From assembly GCA_002418185.1 (NCBI GenBank), contig DIDN01000131.1, forward strand, positions 1-23,435: a DNA stretch of 23,435 nucleotides, read 5' to 3'. Origin of the DNA: Deltaproteobacteria bacterium UBA5799 (lineage in GTDB: Bacteria > Desulfobacterota > GWC2-55-46). The position numbers and the translations under genes were made by a program. Positions 21,100 to 23,435 of this stretch are shown here, one piece after another (position 1 is the first letter of the stretch; each line of letters begins with the position of its first letter). Under the pieces are notes generated by a model that searched no databases, was not told the origin of the DNA, and was given only the letters and a program-made list of their open reading frames with translations.

Positions 21100-22788
21100 C
21101 TATTCCCCGTCCTCGTTCAGGTACACGACCCTTCCGAGCTCATCGAGGGTGGTCACCCCGGCGAGGACCTTCTGTATCCCGTCTTTCTGAAGCGTGACCA
21201 TGCCGCCCTCCAGGGCGGCGGCGTATATCTCCTCCTCGGGCGCTTCCGAGGAGATGAGTTTCCTGGCCTTCCGGTCCATTACCAGTATCTCGAAGACGCC
21301 GGTCCTGCCGTAGAAGCCGCTGCCGCCGCACCTGCCGCACCCCTTGCCCCGGAAGAGCTTCGTCCTGGGCGGGAAGTACCCGGCCTCGTCGGGCCCCGGC
21401 GCATACTGCGCCTTGCAGTGGTCGCATATCCTCCTTACGAGCCTCTGGGCCACTATGCCGTTAAGGGCCGAAGCGACCATGTACCCGGGTATGCCCATGT
21501 TCCTGAGCCTCGTTACGGAGGAGACGGCGTCGTTTGTGTGGAGTGTCGAGAAGACGAGGTGCCCGGTCATCGAGGCCTGATGGGATATGAGCGCGGTCTC
21601 CTCGTCCCTCATCTCGCCAATGAGTATCACGTCCGGGTCCTGCCTGAGGACCGACCTGAGGACGTGGGCGAAGGTAAGCCCGGCCTTTTCGTTCACTGCC
21701 ACCTGGCTCACGTCCCGGAGTTCGTACTCTATCGGGTCCTCGATGGTGACCACGCTTATCCTCTCGTTCTTTACGTGCGAGACCATCGCGTAAAGGGAAG
21801 ATGTCTTCCCGCTCCCAGTGGGCCCGGTTACTATGACGACCCCCTGGGGCCTCGATATTATGTTGAGGAGGCGCTTCGAGTCTGACTTGGAAAACCCCAG
21901 CTTGTCGAGCCCGAGGGCCGCGCCCTTGGGGTCAAGGAGCCTCATGACGACCGTCTCGCCGTACTGAGTCGGCAGGGTGGATACCCTCAAGTCCAGCGAC
22001 TTTTTCCCGAGCCTCACCTTTATCCTCCCGTCCTGGGGGACCCTCCTCTCGGCGATGTCCATCTTGGCCATTACCTTTATCCTGGAGACCGCAGGCCCGT
22101 TGACCCATCTCGGGAGCTGCATTACGTCCCGCATGATGCCGTCTATCCTGAACCTGAGCTTCACCAGGTTGTCCTGGGGCTCGATATGTATGTCGCTCGC
22201 CCGGAGGTCAACGGCCTGGATGATAATCGAGTCGACCATCTTGATGATGGGCGGGGTTGTGCTCTTCTGGATGAAATTGGAGAGGTCGTCGAACTCCGGC
22301 TCGTGGACCACCTCGACGTACTGGTCCTTCTTCATGCCGTGGACCAGGTTCTCTATGGGCTCGTTCAGCCGGTAGTACCTGTTTATCGCGGTCGACACGT
22401 CGGCAATGGTCGCCACATGCGGCTGTATTTCGAGGCCCGTGGAAAACCGGAGGTCGTCTATGGCGTTGAGGTTCAGGGGGTCCGACATGGCGACGTTCAG
22501 GGCCTTCCCGTCCCTCGACAGGGGGATGAGCAGGTACTTCTTGCTTATGGATTCCGGGACGAGCTTGAGGGCCTCGGGGTCTATTGCGGAGTCGATTTCC
22601 ACGAAGGGCATGCTGAGCTGGAATGAAAGCGTCTGGGCTATGTCCATCTCGGTCGCATAGCCCTTGTTCACGAGTACGCTGCCCAGCCGCCTCCCCTTCC
22701 GCCTGCTTTCCTTAAGCGCCTCTTCGACCTGGTCCCTGCTCAAGAGCCCGGACTCGACGAGGATTTCGCCTATCTTTTTGACTGCCAT
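21100..22788 (-). CDS. pilB: PilB/GspE-type secretion ATPase with MshEN-like N-terminus
   Basis: Hexameric ATPase driving type IV pilus assembly or type II secretion at the inner membrane. The 562 residues include an N-terminal MshEN/T2SSE_N domain (about 1-145) with RLGSVLVNKG...IAQTLSFQ, the kind of pattern that binds c-di-GMP in MshE. An N2 domain follows. The core has Walker A GPTGSGKT (322-329), the Asp box VVTIEDPIEYE (347-356), Walker B DPDVILIGEMRD (384-395) and the His box HQASMTGHLVFSTLHTND. The tetracysteine zinc site uses CDHC and CGRC. PilB, GspE and MshE cannot be separated here because no pilus or secretion genes are adjacent. The ATG has no strong ribosome-binding site. It lies 128 bp downstream of tRNA-Ala. 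Confidence 0.93.
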   Translation of the reverse strand: MAVKKIGEILVESGLLSRDQVEEALKESRRKGRRLGSVLVNKGYATEMDIAQTLSFQLSMPFVEIDSAIDPEALKLVPESISKKYLLIPLSRDGKALNVAMSDPLNLNAIDDLRFSTGLEIQPHVATIADVSTAINRYYRLNEPIENLVHGMKKDQYVEVVHEPEFDDLSNFIQKSTTPPIIKMVDSIIIQAVDLRASDIHIEPQDNLVKLRFRIDGIMRDVMQLPRWVNGPAVSRIKVMAKMDIAERRVPQDGRIKVRLGKKSLDLRVSTLPTQYGETVVMRLLDPKGAALGLDKLGFSKSDSKRLLNIISRPQGVVIVTGPTGSGKTSSLYAMVSHVKNERISVVTIEDPIEYELRDVSQVAVNEKAGLTFAHVLRSVLRQDPDVILIGEMRDEETALISHQASMTGHLVFSTLHTNDAVSSVTRLRNMGIPGYMVASALNGIVAQRLVRRICDHCKAQYAPGPDEAGYFPPRTKLFRGKGCGRCGGSGFYGRTGVFEILVMDRKARKLISSEAPEEEIYAAALEGGMVTLQKDGIQKVLAGVTTLDELGRVVYLNEDGE

Positions 22789-22816
22789 CGGGCTATTTCA
22801 CTGTTCTCGCGGATTT

Positions 22817-22906
22817 GCGCCGTACGGCGCCGGGTGCTTGAGCCGTTTTCCGGAAAAACCGTCAAGACGATATATGAGCGCGCCCGAAAAGGGAAATTCG
22901 GGCGCG
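22817..22906. repeat. Cluster of palindromes between tRNA-Ala and pilB-like gene
   Basis: Three elements occur within 90 bp: the perfect 14-bp GCGCCGTACGGCGC (22817-22830), the perfect 12-bp TTTTCCGGAAAA (22846-22857), and a 10-bp stem CGCGCCCGAA/TTCGGGCGCG with an 8-nt loop (22879-22906) directly after the tRNA. The last may form the tRNA precursor 3' structure or a terminator without a U tract. Confidence 0.6.
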
Positions 22907-22916
22907 TGGCAAGGTC

Positions 22917-22992
22917 TGGTGGAGGGTACCGGGATCGAACCGGTGGCCTGCTGATTGCGAACCAGCCGCTCTCCCATCTGAGCTAACCCCCC
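22917..22992 (-). tRNA. tRNA-Ala (anticodon CGC)
   Basis: 76 nt fold into a full cloverleaf. The acceptor GGGGGGT pairs with ACCCTCC and contains the G3-U70 wobble that marks tRNA-Ala. The D stem is GCTC/GAGC. The anticodon stem GCTGG/TCAGC has loop TTCGCAA (anticodon CGC, reads GCG). The T arm is ACCGG-TTCGATC-CCGGT. The discriminator is A and the CCA end is encoded (22917-22919). Introns are absent. The anticodon suits the GC-rich codon use of the genome. Confidence 0.97.
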
Positions 22993-23121
22993 GGAAAAAG
23001 GACAATAGTTATTCTTATCAAAAAAAAGGAACCCCTGCAAGTGTTTATTGGGCCGTTCCCGGCAAAAATGGGCGTGGCGTACTCGCGCGGCCGTGATGCA
23101 GGCGCAGGTTCCCGGGCCGGG

Positions 23122-23435
23122 TCAATTCAGGTAGGCCTTCATGCCGCTCTCAAGGCTTTCCGGGACCATGCCGAAGACCTCTACAAGGGCGTTCATTGAC
23201 GTGGTGTTGTCCTCGATGAGCATCTTGAGCGCCTCCCTTGATATGGGGGGCCTGGGGAGGAGTTTTTCAAGAATGAGCGCGTTCAAATTCAAAAGCCGCA
23301 TGGGCACGTGCACTTTCCACGGCCTTCTGCCTAAAGCTCCGCCTATCCTGTCTATCGCCTCGTCAAGGGTGAGCGTCTCGGGGCCCGCCAGGTCGAGGGT
23401 TTTCCCGGCGGTCTCGTTTTTCTCAAGCGACATCG
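23122..23435 (-). CDS. NDUFA9-like NAD(P)-binding protein, C-terminal part (5' end beyond window)
   Basis: The last about 103 residues of a minus-strand gene whose start lies beyond the right edge. The segment GKTLDLAGPETLTLDEAIDRIGGALGRRPWKVHVPMRLL matches the region after the Rossmann fold in atypical short-chain dehydrogenases of the NDUFA9/YbjT type (NAD-dependent epimerase-like). There GK-x-y-e-L-x-GPE-x-x-T is characteristic. The helical C-terminus LIEDNTTSMNALVEVFG follows the same family pattern. The Met codon near 23433 falls inside the expected domain and is unlikely to be the true start. Such proteins act as complex I assembly/subunit homologues or quinone-linked oxidoreductases in bacteria; the exact role is unknown. 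Confidence 0.8.
   Translation of the reverse strand, partial: MSLEKNETAGKTLDLAGPETLTLDEAIDRIGGALGRRPWKVHVPMRLLNLNALILEKLLPRPPISREALKMLIEDNTTSMNALVEVFGMVPESLESGMKAYLN

Noticed and set aside
22798..23040. Minus-strand 80-codon reading frame containing GERLVRNQQATGSIPVPST
   Set aside because: It is the well-known artefact of translating a tRNA gene; the frame spans tRNA-Ala(CGC) and is not a protein.

Overview
The window is a chromosomal segment of about 60% GC from a Gram-negative bacterium. Evidence for this is the outer-membrane beta-barrel protein with a signal peptide, the PilB/GspE-type ATPase, ZapA/ZapB-like proteins and a 16S rRNA 5' half. Arg AGG and Ile ATA codons are frequent. The archaeal-type split glutamate synthase and HdrBC-like proteins suggest an anaerobic or deep-branching lineage, perhaps Desulfobacterota (former Deltaproteobacteria) or a neighbouring uncultured phylum. 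That placement is inference; a 16S search would settle it. I see no mobile element, CRISPR array or clear sign of recent transfer.

Layout. (1) 1-1271, minus: the first ~819 nt of a 16S rRNA gene (cut by the left edge), preceded by a boxA leader and two strong tandem promoters. (2) 1272-6542, minus: an information-processing and division cluster. In transcription order it is a ZapB-like coiled coil, zapA, a candidate 6S RNA, 5-formyltetrahydrofolate cyclo-ligase, rny (RNase Y), ymdB and tyrS, leading into the rRNA operon. (3) 6941-11832, minus: a five-gene operon, hdrB-like, hdrC-like, glutaminase domain, FMN/Fe-S synthase domain and GXGXG domain. This is a glutamate synthase split into three polypeptides with an HdrBC module in place of the usual GltD-type NAD(P)H subunit. 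An Alvin-type 2[4Fe-4S] ferredoxin lies just upstream behind its own terminator. (4) 12496-14960, minus: an aldehyde dehydrogenase, an overlooked 24-codon single-membrane-segment ORF and an HdeD-family membrane protein. (5) 15096-16745, plus: hflX, which appears to start at an AUA codon. (6) 16874-19251, minus: an outer-membrane barrel protein, dinB (Pol IV) and a stand-alone receiver-domain response regulator. (7) 19593-20821, plus: a CxxS thioredoxin-fold/TPR-like protein and a PsiE-family membrane protein. (8) 21100-23435, minus: a PilB/GspE-type ATPase with an MshEN-like N-terminus, tRNA-Ala(CGC), and the C-terminal part of an NDUFA9-like NAD-binding protein cut by the right edge.

The most interesting items are the HdrBC-split glutamate synthase operon, the AUA start of hflX (supported by promoter, Shine-Dalgarno and protein conservation together), the unannotated small membrane ORF, and several structured intergenic elements. 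These include a perfect 32-bp palindrome, an operator-like repeat before the ferredoxin, a 4-codon leader ORF before psiE and a probable short 6S RNA.
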